A stretch of 64,000 bases of DNA from Legionella gresilensis (GTDB lineage: Bacteria; Pseudomonadota; Gammaproteobacteria; Legionellales; Legionellaceae), in NCBI RefSeq assembly GCF_900639865.1, contig NZ_CAAAHX010000005.1, positions 288,414 to 352,413 of the forward strand. Direction: 5' to 3'. A model generated the notes under the pieces. The model did no database searches, had not been told where the DNA came from, and saw nothing but the letters and a program-made list of their open reading frames with translations. Below are positions 1 to 9,592 of the stretch, in pieces. The first letter of the stretch is position 1. Each line of letters starts with the position of its first letter. The translations under genes were made by a program, and so were the position numbers.

Positions 1-651
1 GGCTGGCTTGATAGTTACCATACCTTTTCATTCGGCAGTTATTACGATCCAAAATTTATGGGATTTGGCCATTTACGTGTTATCAATGAAGATACAGTTA
101 AACCTGGTTATGGGTTTGGAAAGCATCCCCATCATAATATGGAAATTATTTCTTATGTTATTTCAGGTACGCTAGAACATAAAGACAGCATGGGAAATGG
201 CTCGCTTATAAAAGCAGGCGAGATTCAAAAAATGTCAGCGGGAACGGGTGTAGAACATAGTGAATATAACCTATCAACAACAGAAAATTTACATTTTCTC
301 CAAATTTGGATCATTCCTGAACAAAAACAATTAACACCTAGTTATGAACAGAAAATCATTACGCAAGAAAAAAATAAATTAATTTTAATTGGCTCTCCAG
401 CAGGAACAACGACTGCTATTAAAATTCAGCAAGATGTTAATCTTTTTACTGCTTATTTTGAGTCTAATTACTCGCTTAAATATACTTTTCTTAGTCATAG
501 AGCAGGTTGGCTGCAACTAATTAAAGGAAAAATTACTTTAAACAATCATTTATTAATCGCCGGTGATGGTGCAGCAATCACTAACGAGAATACTATCGTT
601 ATTGTTTGTTTAGAGGACGCAGAATTCCTATTATTTGATTTAGTTTCATGA
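1..651 (+). CDS. Pirin family protein (5' end outside the window)
   Basis: Pirins are cupin-fold iron proteins; the bacterial YhhW-type members can act as quercetin dioxygenases. The reading frame is open from base 1, and the residues before the first ATG at 58 (WLDSYHTFSFG, then YYDPKFM) are the typical pirin N-terminus, so the true start lies upstream. The metal-binding cupin motif is visible as HPHHNMEIISYV with a later HSEYN. Only a handful of N-terminal residues are missing. The C-terminal half is a second, shorter cupin-like domain, as in YhhW. The family call is firm; the substrate is not known. Confidence 0.93.
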   Translation, partial: GWLDSYHTFSFGSYYDPKFMGFGHLRVINEDTVKPGYGFGKHPHHNMEIISYVISGTLEHKDSMGNGSLIKAGEIQKMSAGTGVEHSEYNLSTTENLHFLQIWIIPEQKQLTPSYEQKIITQEKNKLILIGSPAGTTTAIKIQQDVNLFTAYFESNYSLKYTFLSHRAGWLQLIKGKITLNNHLLIAGDGAAITNENTIVIVCLEDAEFLLFDLVS

Positions 652-680
652 TTCCAAGATAGAAGCTTGATATTAGTATG

Positions 681-702
681 GATTCCCGCGTAGGCGGGAA
701 TC
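681..702. repeat. GC-rich palindrome (REP-like hairpin)
   Basis: A perfect 9-bp inverted repeat (GATTCCCGC / GCGGGAATC) with a 4-nt loop lies between the convergent pirin and DUF1622 genes. It is strikingly GC-rich against the local AT-rich sequence. There is no T-run on either side, so a simple intrinsic terminator is unlikely. Palindromes of this type occur as dispersed repeats in many gammaproteobacteria; only this copy was noticed here. Confidence 0.6.
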
Positions 703-794
703 TATTTTGCAAGTTAGAATGAAAGGTAATACAAAGATAGATTCCTAATAGTCAACAAAATAAAAGCACTTTTATAAAACATAGACTTAATAAA

Positions 795-1160
795 CTACAA
801 ACCTTTCATTGATTTTTCCTCTAATTGACTAATAGCATTTATTTCTCGATTTAAGGTATAACTTAAGACAGTTCGAATTAAAACAATAATAGCGACGATA
901 CCAACGGTGTAATAGTCAGGCGCAGTCGTTGTACTAATTAAATCTGCAGCGACAATAAACTCTAAACCTAAGGTAAGCACTCGCCCTAAACTTAAACGGA
1001 TGTAATTAATATCAAATGTTGGCGCTTTCTTCACTAGTGAAGAAAGCGCATAATAAATATAGCGACCTAATGCTATTAATACACCGATTAAAATAACAAG
1101 TACGCCGCAAATAGAAATACCGTGTTGGATGATTAAAAGTCCTGCATGGAAATTGTCCAT
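795..1160 (-). CDS. DUF1622 family membrane protein
   Basis: A 121-residue protein with three predicted membrane segments (about residues 8-32, 58-75 and 83-103) and a polar C-terminal tail. The pattern of a first helix followed by a short basic loop, then LSLGRVLTLGLEFIVAADLI, is characteristic of DUF1622, whose function is unknown. It has a good Shine-Dalgarno (AAGGAT) about 9 nt before the ATG, lying over the stop codon of the upstream LRR gene 18 nt away. The two genes are therefore probably co-transcribed. Confidence 0.85.
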   Translation of the reverse strand: MDNFHAGLLIIQHGISICGVLVILIGVLIALGRYIYYALSSLVKKAPTFDINYIRLSLGRVLTLGLEFIVAADLISTTTAPDYYTVGIVAIIVLIRTVLSYTLNREINAISQLEEKSMKGL

Positions 1161-1178
1161 ATTGATATAATCCTTTCA

Positions 1179-2399
1179 TCAAAATTTAGCTAACTCACTT
1201 GTAAATTCTATAGTTTTAATAGGTTGATATTGTGGATAACGTCTGGTATTTTTCCATGGCGACTCAGGTAGTTTAATTAATTCATCAAGAAGAAAACAGG
1301 CCAATGAATTGGTATAAAACCGTGTACTAGGCTGGTCTAAAAAATCATTAACAATTGTAATTGCCTCATTCGGTGTTAGGCAATTTTCTAAGTTTATACG
1401 TAAATTTTTTGCTGTATCACAACCTACTTGCCCATGCCCTAACCGTGTAAAAAAGCTTTCGTAACCACGAGACTTAGCAATATTCGTTTTATCTGCAGCC
1501 CAAGCTAAATAATTTTTAATCCCATATTTAGCCGTATTAATAATCATCATTCTTTCTAAATCTAACTTATGACTTTCCACGAATTGCTGAATAGTTTGAT
1601 TAGGAAAAATTCTACCTATTTGTTCATCAACCCTCGCTCTATTTGAAATATTTTCTTTTTCCGGTAGTAAGTTTACTAAGATATTGCAAGCAATCTCTAA
1701 GGGCAATTTATGCTGAATAAGCATTGAACATACAGGTAATAAAACCCTTAAAAAAGCTGCTTCACCATTATGAGCTAGATTAAGACGACCATTTTGTTCA
1801 TAAGGTGCGAGAGCATGTAATAATTCATCTCGTTGTTGTAATGATTTAAAAGTAAAGAGGTCATTAGCGGTTAAATCAATTGACTTTATGGTATTAGAGA
1901 TAGCTTGAATTATTGCAGATAACTCAGCCGTAGTTTTTGCCTGCAAATTATTTGCGCTTAAATTAAGTGAAACCAATTGGGCCGGTAGCACTTTAACCAC
2001 TTGCAATATATCTACAATAGACTCACTGCCAAAATTATTATGGCTCAAATTAAGATAACGAATAGTAGAAGGCAGCGTTATTAATGCCTGAGATAAATCC
2101 TTACCTAAACTTTCACAATAACTTTTAAAAAATAAACCTAATGTAGTTACGGTATGTGGAATAGCTATAAACGCTTGCGCCAATTCATCACCAGAGTGTT
2201 TAATCATTTGATTTAAAGTTAAATCTAGTGTCTTGACTGTACTTGGAATTGCAGCAAAAATTTCAGCTAAATCAGCGCCAGACGTAGCACCAAAATCATC
2301 TAAATCTAAATCAAGTACGACTACATCATGCGGTATATTTTTAACTGCTTGGATTTTCTGTGGCCAAGACATTAAGCTAAAATCGGCACGCTTAGACAT
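1179..2399 (-). CDS. Leucine-rich repeat protein, putative Dot/Icm effector
   Basis: A 406-residue protein without signal peptide. Residues about 25-190 contain five or six leucine-rich repeats, seen as LDLDLDDF, TLDLTLNQM, TLGLFF, YLNLSHNNF, SLNLSANNL and SIDLTANDL, each followed by a helical part. Repeats of this ribonuclease-inhibitor-like kind are typical of Legionella effectors that bind host proteins. The C-terminal half is helical and not recognised. A strong Shine-Dalgarno (AGGAGAG) precedes the ATG. It is the first gene of a two-gene unit with the DUF1622 gene. LRR content is clear; translocation is inferred. Confidence 0.8.
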   Translation of the reverse strand: MSKRADFSLMSWPQKIQAVKNIPHDVVVLDLDLDDFGATSGADLAEIFAAIPSTVKTLDLTLNQMIKHSGDELAQAFIAIPHTVTTLGLFFKSYCESLGKDLSQALITLPSTIRYLNLSHNNFGSESIVDILQVVKVLPAQLVSLNLSANNLQAKTTAELSAIIQAISNTIKSIDLTANDLFTFKSLQQRDELLHALAPYEQNGRLNLAHNGEAAFLRVLLPVCSMLIQHKLPLEIACNILVNLLPEKENISNRARVDEQIGRIFPNQTIQQFVESHKLDLERMMIINTAKYGIKNYLAWAADKTNIAKSRGYESFFTRLGHGQVGCDTAKNLRINLENCLTPNEAITIVNDFLDQPSTRFYTNSLACFLLDELIKLPESPWKNTRRYPQYQPIKTIEFTSELAKF

Positions 2400-2605
2400 T
2401 TACTCTCTCCTTTTAATAAATGCTTAAAATTTTTGTTAACAATACTTGTAGTAGAAGCATTAAACTGTGCTCCATTTTGCCGCATTAAAATTATTTATTG
2501 TGCAAAATATATTGTGCTTACGCATATTAGTCTTTAATATCTACAGAGAAAATTCAATGGGTTTTCTACTAAAACTCATCAAATAATTATGATTAAGAGT
2601 TTATT

Positions 2606-2992
2606 ATGTTAAGACTTACCAATTTAAAAAACTATTTTTTAGGAATTACATTATTCACTATTATTTTTAGTGAAGCTTTTGCTGATTCTCATTCTGAAAA
2701 AGCAGCTAGTTCTTCTTCAACTATTAACTATTCAGCAAATTCGATTGTAAATCTACCTGATAAGCAAGGAACGCTGTTAAAAGGAAACGTTGAGATTACT
2801 ATTAACCAGCTAATTCATTTCTCAGCAAACAAAGTTTTAATTAAATTTGCGGATAACAAGCAGAAGGCTATTCGCGAATTTATTATATTTGGCGAAGATT
2901 CTTTAAAAAAGAAACAACATGTGAGCCATTTTAAAGATGGTATTTATAATCTTGCCAAGAGTAAACTTACTGCAGAAAAAATTTGGCAGTAA
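2606..2992 (+). CDS. Small exported LptA/OstA-like protein
   Basis: A 128-residue protein with a signal peptide (basic start, hydrophobic residues about 10-25, likely cleavage after AFA-D). The mature part contains the stretch GTLLKGNVEITINQL followed by IHFSANKVLIKF, which resembles the repeating strands of the LptA/OstA beta-jellyroll that bridges LPS across the periplasm. It is shorter than LptA (about 170-185 residues), and the essential lptA normally sits next to lptB or lptC, which are absent here. It is best seen as a periplasmic paralogue or a fold look-alike. Confidence 0.6.
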   Translation: MLRLTNLKNYFLGITLFTIIFSEAFADSHSEKAASSSSTINYSANSIVNLPDKQGTLLKGNVEITINQLIHFSANKVLIKFADNKQKAIREFIIFGEDSLKKKQHVSHFKDGIYNLAKSKLTAEKIWQ

Positions 2993-3317
2993 ATGAAATC
3001 GTTAAACTAAAGTAGCTAGTCTATTAACCTAATGAATCCAATTAACGTACAAGTTAGATTTATTTATGGTTTCTCCTGCTTTTTTAAACTTAGCTCTCTA
3101 TCTACTTTCCTTATCCTATTATCATCAAATAAGCTACCGCTATCTCCGCTTTGTTTCCTTCTATTGACTTTTCATACTAATAAAACAATTATAATTGAGA
3201 GCGTTACAAAAATTTTTTCTTCAATAAATTTGCTTTTAAAGAGTTTACTTTTCCTTAATTTTTTATATTAAGTGTTTCTTCTTTGTAGATTAATAGGGCT
3301 ACCGTGCGAGGAACGTA
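2993..3317. other. Intergenic region without a convincing gene
   Basis: This stretch is very AT-rich. An open frame at 3032-3271 would encode a 79-residue Leu/Ser/Phe-rich peptide, but it has no Shine-Dalgarno and no recognisable domain, so it was not called. A GAGG just before 3318 serves the next gene. Confidence 0.4.
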
Positions 3318-4376
3318 TTGAAAGCTTATTTCTTATTCTTTTTGCTATATAAGGGATTATGGTTACAAGTTGAAGATGCTTTATTAGCGACCTGTCCACT
3401 TACTAACGTTAAAACGAGTTTCTTACAGCTCTATGAAGACCATCAGAGTTTCTCTAGCCAAGCGTGGCTTACACTATTTAAACAAGCGCATAATTTAGGT
3501 ATTAACCATATTATCCTTCAATGGAGTTCTTATAATAATTTAGTCTTTTATCCTGTCATTCCTTTAATTAATCAGCCTTCTGATACAGTTTTATTTAAGA
3601 TAATAAGGGCTGCGAAAAAAGAACATTTAAAAATCAGCATGGGTTTAAATTATGATGAACAATTTTGGCAAGTGCTTAACAAAAGAGATGAAGAGCTTAG
3701 ACGTTTTTTAGATATAAACTATCGAAAACAGCAAGCCTTATTGCCTTTTTTAGTTAACCTTATTGAAACAGCTGATCCGGACAATGATACTGTAATAGGT
3801 TGGTATATAACGGATGAAATTGATGACTTAAGTTGGCAAAGTGAAAGTCGTAGGAAGCTCTTAGAAACCTATTTAAACAGCTTAACTCAATTACTTAAAC
3901 AACAAAAACCCGGCTGGCCTATTGGTATTTCCACCTATGGCTCAGGTCAAGCAAGTCAACAACAGATAGTCTCTTTATACCAATTTCTCTTTAATAAAAC
4001 CAGGGTTGATCGGTTTTTAATGCAAAGCAGTATTGGAACAAAAAAATTAACCCTAGTGAAGCTTAATCATTACTTGCAAATCATTACTAAAGTCTTAAAG
4101 GGAAGTGAAAGACAATTCGCCGTAGTTATTGAATTATTTATTGAAGACAGTAAACAAAAAGTATTTTTAAGTGCGCCTCTTGATTTAATTTTAGGGCAGT
4201 TAGTATTAGCTAATAAATATAGCACAATTGATCCAGTTGTATTTTCACTTTTCTCTTATGTGTTACCTAGTAAAACCATGGATAACTCTGCTCTCTATAC
4301 TTATTGGCAATTTGAAAACAAACGCTGCGACTCATTATTTAGCCATATTATGGCTCATTTAAGGGCAGCTAACTAA
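3318..4376 (+). CDS. DUF4434 family protein (glycosidase-like barrel), exported or anchored
   Basis: A 352-residue protein with a hydrophobic N-terminus (about residues 3-17). The body has the features of DUF4434, a TIM-barrel family related to glycoside hydrolases: the N-terminal strand/helix with SSQAWLTLFKQAHNLGINHIILQW, the central GWYITDEIDDLSW carrying an acidic pair where a catalytic acid would be expected, and a later strand with AVVIELF. The start is TTG at 3318, chosen because a GAGGAA motif lies just upstream and no ATG fits the frame. Substrate unknown. Confidence 0.72.
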   Translation: MKAYFLFFLLYKGLWLQVEDALLATCPLTNVKTSFLQLYEDHQSFSSQAWLTLFKQAHNLGINHIILQWSSYNNLVFYPVIPLINQPSDTVLFKIIRAAKKEHLKISMGLNYDEQFWQVLNKRDEELRRFLDINYRKQQALLPFLVNLIETADPDNDTVIGWYITDEIDDLSWQSESRRKLLETYLNSLTQLLKQQKPGWPIGISTYGSGQASQQQIVSLYQFLFNKTRVDRFLMQSSIGTKKLTLVKLNHYLQIITKVLKGSERQFAVVIELFIEDSKQKVFLSAPLDLILGQLVLANKYSTIDPVVFSLFSYVLPSKTMDNSALYTYWQFENKRCDSLFSHIMAHLRAAN

Positions 4377-4430
4377 TCCTCAAGAAGTAATTTTTAGAAT
4401 AAGTTTATCTAGTTTTAAACTAATAGAAGG

Positions 4431-6122
4431 CTAATGATTTAAGTGAAATAGCGTTAAAATATGCTTACTCATGTTTTTAGCAAGCTCCTCCTCACTTAAA
4501 AAGAATGCGCCTTGTATTTCCCCCATTAATAAATTTTTTTCCTCTTCGCTCTCTACACGAGCCACCAATATAATATTAGGATTAATCTCTTTAGCTAGAT
4601 GTAATATCTGTCGCATATTAAACGTATCAGAGGAGGCGCCAACTAGCATCTCCGCATGTGCCACATTAGCTCGTATAAGCGTTGTTGGATTTGTTGCATC
4701 ACCAGGCACTGCTGCTATTTTCTTTTTCTGTAAAGACTCAATCAATTCGCGATTTTGATCAATGACAATATAAGGAATATTTTTTTCACGAAATGACGCA
4801 GCAATTTTCTTACCAACCTTACCATAACCAACTAGAATAATATGTTTGGATAAATGCTTATCAGGTTCTAAAGTAGGTAGCATTAAGGGCGCTTTCTTGG
4901 ATTCAAAAGCCTGCAGATAGGGAAATTTTGTTTTTACCCATACTGTAAGAGGCAAGATTGCTTTAAATAAAAAAGGATTTAAGGTAATTGAAATTAATGC
5001 GCCAGCAAGTATCATACCTTGTCCTTCTGGTGGTAATAATTTTAACAAAACGCCTTGACTTGCTAAGATAAATGAGAACTCACCGATTTGCGCTAAACTT
5101 GCGGCTATCGTTAATGCGGTATTTAAAGGATAGTGAAAACTTAAAACCAATAAAGCTGCAGCAATCGATTTACCAATAACAATAATCACCACCACAATTA
5201 AGATTTGTAAAGGCTGATCAAGAAATACATGCGGGTTAACAAGCATGCCTACTGATACAAAAAATAAGACAGCAAATGCATCTCGAAAAGGAAGAGAATC
5301 CTCAGCCGCTCGCTGGCTAAACCTAGACTCTCTAATAATCATACCAGCAAAAAAAGCGCCTAAGGCAAACGATATATCAAATAGTTTAGCTGCGACAAAC
5401 GCTATACTAACAGCTGCTGCAATAACACATAAAGTGAAAAGCTCTCTTGAACCAGTACGAGTAACCTGCCAAAGTAATTTAGGTAGTGCCCAACGGCCTA
5501 TTAAAAACATTCCAATAACAAATGCAGAAATTTTTAATAGCGCCAAACTTAAAACAAGAACTAAAGAGCTGTTGGTATTGTTTTGGGGTCCAACACCTGC
5601 CACCTGCGCTATAAAAGGTAAAAAAACTAAGGCTAAAATCATGGCTAGATCCTCTACAATTAGCCAACCTACAGCAATCTGCCCCTTCGTTGTTTCTAAC
5701 ATGTTTTGCGACTCAAGCGCCCTAATTAGAACAACCGTACTAGCAACAGAAAGTGCTAAACCAAATACTAATGCGCCACTTAATGTCCAACCCCAAAAAC
5801 TAGCTAAGCTTGCACCAAGTATTGTGGCAACAGCAATTTGAATTATGGCGCCTGGAAGAGCAATTTTTCTTGTCTCTAATAAATTATCTACAGAGAAATG
5901 CAAGCCAACGCCAAACATCAATAACATGACCCCAATCTCGGCAAATTCAGCAGCAATGGCTGAATTGGCAACAAAACCCGGGGTAAATGGGCCAATCATC
6001 ATGCCAGCTACTAAATAACCTACTAATGAAGGTAATTTCAATTTAACTGCTATAAATCCCATAATAACGGCAAAACCCAGGGCTGTTGCTAACGTTGTTA
6101 CGAGAGGTAAACTAGGGTGCAT
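4431..6122 (-). CDS. YbaL/KefB-type monovalent cation:proton antiporter (CPA2)
   Basis: A 563-residue CPA2-family inner-membrane antiporter. The N-terminal ~390 residues form a dozen or so membrane helices with family motifs such as GYLVAGMMIGP, FAEIGVMLLMFGVGLHFS and SVASTVVLIRALE. A C-terminal RCK/TrkA-N domain begins near residue 418 with the dinucleotide-binding HIILVGYGKVGK. The order and length match YbaL, a KefB relative thought to export potassium. The KefC-type glutathione-regulated ancillary gene is not next to it. No operon partner is evident. Confidence 0.9.
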   Translation of the reverse strand: MHPSLPLVTTLATALGFAVIMGFIAVKLKLPSLVGYLVAGMMIGPFTPGFVANSAIAAEFAEIGVMLLMFGVGLHFSVDNLLETRKIALPGAIIQIAVATILGASLASFWGWTLSGALVFGLALSVASTVVLIRALESQNMLETTKGQIAVGWLIVEDLAMILALVFLPFIAQVAGVGPQNNTNSSLVLVLSLALLKISAFVIGMFLIGRWALPKLLWQVTRTGSRELFTLCVIAAAVSIAFVAAKLFDISFALGAFFAGMIIRESRFSQRAAEDSLPFRDAFAVLFFVSVGMLVNPHVFLDQPLQILIVVVIIVIGKSIAAALLVLSFHYPLNTALTIAASLAQIGEFSFILASQGVLLKLLPPEGQGMILAGALISITLNPFLFKAILPLTVWVKTKFPYLQAFESKKAPLMLPTLEPDKHLSKHIILVGYGKVGKKIAASFREKNIPYIVIDQNRELIESLQKKKIAAVPGDATNPTTLIRANVAHAEMLVGASSDTFNMRQILHLAKEINPNIILVARVESEEEKNLLMGEIQGAFFLSEEELAKNMSKHILTLFHLNH

Positions 6123-6323
6123 ATATTATTTCCATATTTAAATGCAGCTATCATTTTTTGAAATTTTATTTTATATAAAAGTATAGTGATAGAATGAGGA
6201 CTTCGATTAGAAATAAATTAAAATTTAACCCCTTCTTGGAATTTGATAGGCTAGGAAAAATTACTTTTTATAACAAAACCTGCTTATTTAATTTTAAATA
6301 GTTAACTTATTTAATTACCAATT

Positions 6324-6887
6324 ATGATTAAACGCTGCGCATGGTCGCCTGAAAATAAACCAGATTATCAACTCTATCATGATAAAGAATGGGGAGTGCC
6401 TGTACATGATGATATCAAGCACTTTGAAATGTTAGCGCTTGAAGGAGCGCAAGCTGGCTTAAGTTGGTATACCATTCTTAAGCGACGCGAAGGTTATCGT
6501 CGTGCTTTTAAAAATTTTGATCCAGTGATAGTTGCTTGCATGAGTGATGATGAACTTGAAAAAATATTAGCGACTGGCGATATTATTCGCAATCGTCTAA
6601 AAGTCTTTTCTGTTCGCCAAAATGCGTCTGTATTTATTGCTATCCAAAAAGAATTTAAGTCGTTTGATACCTATGTTTGGTCATACATTGGAAACAAACC
6701 TAAAGTTAATCGCCCTAAAATACTTAACGATATTCCTGCACATACAATAGAATCTGATGCATTATCTAAAGATTTAAAAAAACGTGGTATGAGCTTTGTC
6801 GGCTCTACTATTATATATGCTTATATGCAAGCTGTTGGTATAGTCAATGATCACACTCAAGATTGCTTTTTATGTCCTAAGCGCTAA
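6324..6887 (+). CDS. tag: DNA-3-methyladenine glycosylase I
   Basis: A 187-residue base-excision repair enzyme that removes 3-methyladenine from DNA. The Tag zinc site can be read as C5 and H19 near the start (RCAWSPENKPDYQLYHDKEWG) and the C-terminal NDHTQDCFLC. The catalytic-pocket segment LEGAQAGLSWYTIL carries the invariant Glu and Trp. Length matches the family. The Shine-Dalgarno is weak, but the N-terminus aligns with known Tag proteins, so the ATG at 6324 is retained. Confidence 0.95.
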   Translation: MIKRCAWSPENKPDYQLYHDKEWGVPVHDDIKHFEMLALEGAQAGLSWYTILKRREGYRRAFKNFDPVIVACMSDDELEKILATGDIIRNRLKVFSVRQNASVFIAIQKEFKSFDTYVWSYIGNKPKVNRPKILNDIPAHTIESDALSKDLKKRGMSFVGSTIIYAYMQAVGIVNDHTQDCFLCPKR

Positions 6888-6898
6888 CTACTATTTTT

Positions 6899-8401
6899 TT
6901 ATAAGCTAGGTTTGTGATGAGTTACCTGTGGACTAAGTCGTAACGGTGGATAAAAAGTAATAAGTAAAATTGTAATTAGAATGACACTTAGCCAAGCCAT
7001 TAGGTAAAAACAATCATCTAGCGCTAAAGCAGTAGCTCGCCTTAATAAAGCACTGTTTAACTCCGCTAAAGCAGCTTTACCCTTTAAATTAAATTGGCTA
7101 GCTTTCGTTAAATAATAAGAAACCTGTTGTGAAAAAAGTGTTAATTTGCTCCCTAAACGTTCATAATAAAATACTTGTCGACGTTGCCATAAGGTAACAA
7201 ATAAGGCAGTACCGAGGCCGCTACTATATAGTCGTATAATATGAAAACAGTTCACTGCCTCTTTGGTTTTTTCGGCTGAGAAAGTTTGCGCCGGAAGCTT
7301 AAATAAAGGTGGTAAGAAAAGCGCTAACCCAAGACCGGCAAGAATACGAGAAAAAGCGATACGATTAAAATTTACTTCGCTATTAAATGTAGCGGTATAA
7401 AAAAAAGAAATAGTAAAAAAGAGTAAGGCAATTGCTAGCGGCAGACGTGGATCGGTTCGTTTATAATCAAGAAAAAGAGGTATCCAAGCGCCAAAAGCCA
7501 TAGTGATAATAATTAAAGCAATCCAATTAGGTGTATAATTGACATACAGCTTTAACCATAACCCCAGTAAAATCACCATACCATAATACATGCCAAAGAG
7601 AATCCCAATGTTTAACATGGCAAACGTAAAAAAGAAGTTTTTAAAAAGGTGTAAATTAATCACGCTGTAAGCAGAATTAAGACTATTAAAAATAAAAAGT
7701 AGTGTGCTTACGCCTCCAATAATAAGTAAAACATTGATTAAATTAGAACGAAACCAATCTAGTTCTTGGCCAACCATTAAAGCCGTGCCGATACAAATGA
7801 TACTAATACTATAAAGAAAAAAATTAATTTTATTAAAATAAACTTCTTGTGGCCTTTCATCTAAATGTCGCAAACTTATAGCTACTAATATCATCAATAT
7901 TAAACAAATAGGTATATTGGTAAAAAATAGAAACCGCCAATGATGAGCATAAGCAACCCAGGCTCCCCAACTCGCGCCAAGTACCGGTGTAAATGAAAAA
8001 CAAATAAAGAGATAAGGCAATAATTTTGCCTGCCGTTCAGAAGAAAAAACTTTTGGTATCAAAACAAGTGTAATCAATAAATATAAAGGTCCTGACGCTA
8101 CACCTTCTAAAAATCGGAATAAGATAAAATTAAAATAACTTGTTGCTGTAGCGCAGAGCCAAGAAAAAAGAAGCATCAAAACAAGACAGAGAAGATAAAA
8201 TTTTATGGGACTTAATTTCATTGCATTTGGTTTACCTAAAGGTGTGCTTAAGGTATTACCAAGACAAAAAAAACTAACACTATAAAAGCTAATAAACGTA
8301 CTGCCGCCTAAATCACTAACGATATAAATCCCCGCCATAATAGGTAGCGTTAAATTAAAAATTACTAAAGCCAGCGTAAAAATAAAGATAAATAAATGCA
8401 T
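6899..8401 (-). CDS. MFS drug exporter, DHA2 (EmrB-like), efflux pump subunit
   Basis: A 500-residue inner-membrane transporter with about 14 hydrophobic segments, as expected for the DHA2 drug:proton antiporter family. It is the third gene of the efflux operon; its ATG abuts the stop codon of the adaptor gene (TAAATG). Motif A is degenerate compared with EmrB (LSTPLGKPNAMKLSPIKF), while FRFLEGVASGPLYLLITLVLIP keeps the motif C-like region. With the adaptor and outer-membrane factor it would form an EmrAB-TolC-type pump spanning both membranes. Confidence 0.87.
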   Translation of the reverse strand: MHLFIFIFTLALVIFNLTLPIMAGIYIVSDLGGSTFISFYSVSFFCLGNTLSTPLGKPNAMKLSPIKFYLLCLVLMLLFSWLCATATSYFNFILFRFLEGVASGPLYLLITLVLIPKVFSSERQAKLLPYLFICFSFTPVLGASWGAWVAYAHHWRFLFFTNIPICLILMILVAISLRHLDERPQEVYFNKINFFLYSISIICIGTALMVGQELDWFRSNLINVLLIIGGVSTLLFIFNSLNSAYSVINLHLFKNFFFTFAMLNIGILFGMYYGMVILLGLWLKLYVNYTPNWIALIIITMAFGAWIPLFLDYKRTDPRLPLAIALLFFTISFFYTATFNSEVNFNRIAFSRILAGLGLALFLPPLFKLPAQTFSAEKTKEAVNCFHIIRLYSSGLGTALFVTLWQRRQVFYYERLGSKLTLFSQQVSYYLTKASQFNLKGKAALAELNSALLRRATALALDDCFYLMAWLSVILITILLITFYPPLRLSPQVTHHKPSL

Positions 8402-9592
8402 TTAAGCGTCTCGTTGCAAAGGCTTTAAATCAGGCGCTTTGTAAGCATACCGTTTTAAGGTAGGATCTAGGTTAGCAACAATAATTTCATGAATTAATCG
8501 TTTACTACCCACTTCCTCGCTTACAAAAATATCAGTCCCATAGTTTGGACCATTATAGGATGTAGGAATAAGAAGTCCTTGTTTTGAAAGATCCACTCTC
8601 ACTTCTAAAGACAACCCTATGCGTAAGGGATACTTCCTTATCTCTTCTGCCTCTAAAGCAATTCGAACAGGTAACCTTTGAACTATTTTAATCCAATTTC
8701 CCGATAAATTTTCGGGCGGTAATAAAGAAAATGCATTACCTGCACCACCTGACAAACCTACTATACGTCCATGAAAAACAATATCACGCCCATATAAATC
8801 AGAGGTGATTCTGACAGATTGCCCTATACGCATTCGTTTTAATTGTGTTTCTTTAAAATTAGCATTTACCCAAATTTGATTAAGAGGAATAATTGCCATT
8901 AAAACATCAGTCGGATTAACAGCCATGCCCACTTGAATTGTACGCTGAGCAATTAGCCCCTCGACAGGTGCATAAATATTAGAGCGATACAGTTGCACCC
9001 ATGCATCTCGAACTTCTTGCTCGGCTTTTCGTATTATAGGATGATTAACTATGGAGCTACTTTGAATGAAAGCTAGGGCTCTTTGATAATTATTTTCCGT
9101 ACTTTTTAATGCAGCTAAACTCGCTTTTAAATCATCAGCTGCATTTTGATAATCTTCTAATGAGACGCCCTTATCTTGTATAACGCCAGCTCGATGTTTA
9201 AAATTTTGCCGTGCTTTTAATAGTTGGGCTTTACGAATATTAATATCTTCTTGTATTTGAAATACTTCATGAAAAGCTTGACAAACTTGCCGTACTGCAT
9301 AGGCAAGATTTGCTTTGGCTTTCTCCAGTGCAATTGTTGCGTCAGTTTGATTCAGTTGTACAAGGAGCTGGCCTTTTTTGACTAAATAAGTTTCATCGCT
9401 GTGGATACCTGTCACAAAACCACTTCTAAGTGGTTTAATAAAAACTTGATTACCTTGAACATAAGCATCATTTGTATATTCTTCGCTATGCCAAAAAAGC
9501 AACCAGACGAAGAAGAGAACTATGGCTAAAATTAGAATCATTAGTAGGATAATATTATATCTCTTTGCATTAATATGTTGTTCATTGTTCAT
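8402..9592 (-). CDS. HlyD/EmrA family membrane-fusion (adaptor) protein
   Basis: Periplasmic adaptor linking the MFS pump to the outer-membrane channel. With the start at 9592 it is 396 residues: a cytoplasmic tail, one membrane helix (about residues 14-33), then the EmrA signature EEYTNDAYVQGNQVFIKP and GFVTGIHSDETYLVKKGQLL (first lipoyl half), a coiled-coil hairpin, and the second half with IYAPVEGLIAQRTIQVGMAV. I chose 9592 over the in-frame start at 9625 because it gives an ATGA overlap with the upstream stop codon and the standard EmrA N-terminus. Confidence 0.9.
   Translation of the reverse strand: MNNEQHINAKRYNIILLMILILAIVLFFVWLLFWHSEEYTNDAYVQGNQVFIKPLRSGFVTGIHSDETYLVKKGQLLVQLNQTDATIALEKAKANLAYAVRQVCQAFHEVFQIQEDINIRKAQLLKARQNFKHRAGVIQDKGVSLEDYQNAADDLKASLAALKSTENNYQRALAFIQSSSIVNHPIIRKAEQEVRDAWVQLYRSNIYAPVEGLIAQRTIQVGMAVNPTDVLMAIIPLNQIWVNANFKETQLKRMRIGQSVRITSDLYGRDIVFHGRIVGLSGGAGNAFSLLPPENLSGNWIKIVQRLPVRIALEAEEIRKYPLRIGLSLEVRVDLSKQGLLIPTSYNGPNYGTDIFVSEEVGSKRLIHEIIVANLDPTLKRYAYKAPDLKPLQRDA

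Noticed and set aside
681..702. Hairpin as an intrinsic terminator of the pirin gene
   Set aside because: No T-run follows on either strand, so a REP-like palindrome is the better description.
2606..2992. Calling this gene the essential lptA
   Set aside because: It is too short and is not next to lptB/lptC; only local similarity to the OstA fold was seen.
3032..3271. 79-codon plus-strand frame, Leu/Ser/Phe-rich
   Set aside because: No ribosome binding site, no domain, and low-complexity composition expected by chance in AT-rich DNA.
5245..5841. 198-codon frame on the plus strand
   Set aside because: It lies wholly antisense inside the YbaL-type antiporter gene and has no recognisable protein features.
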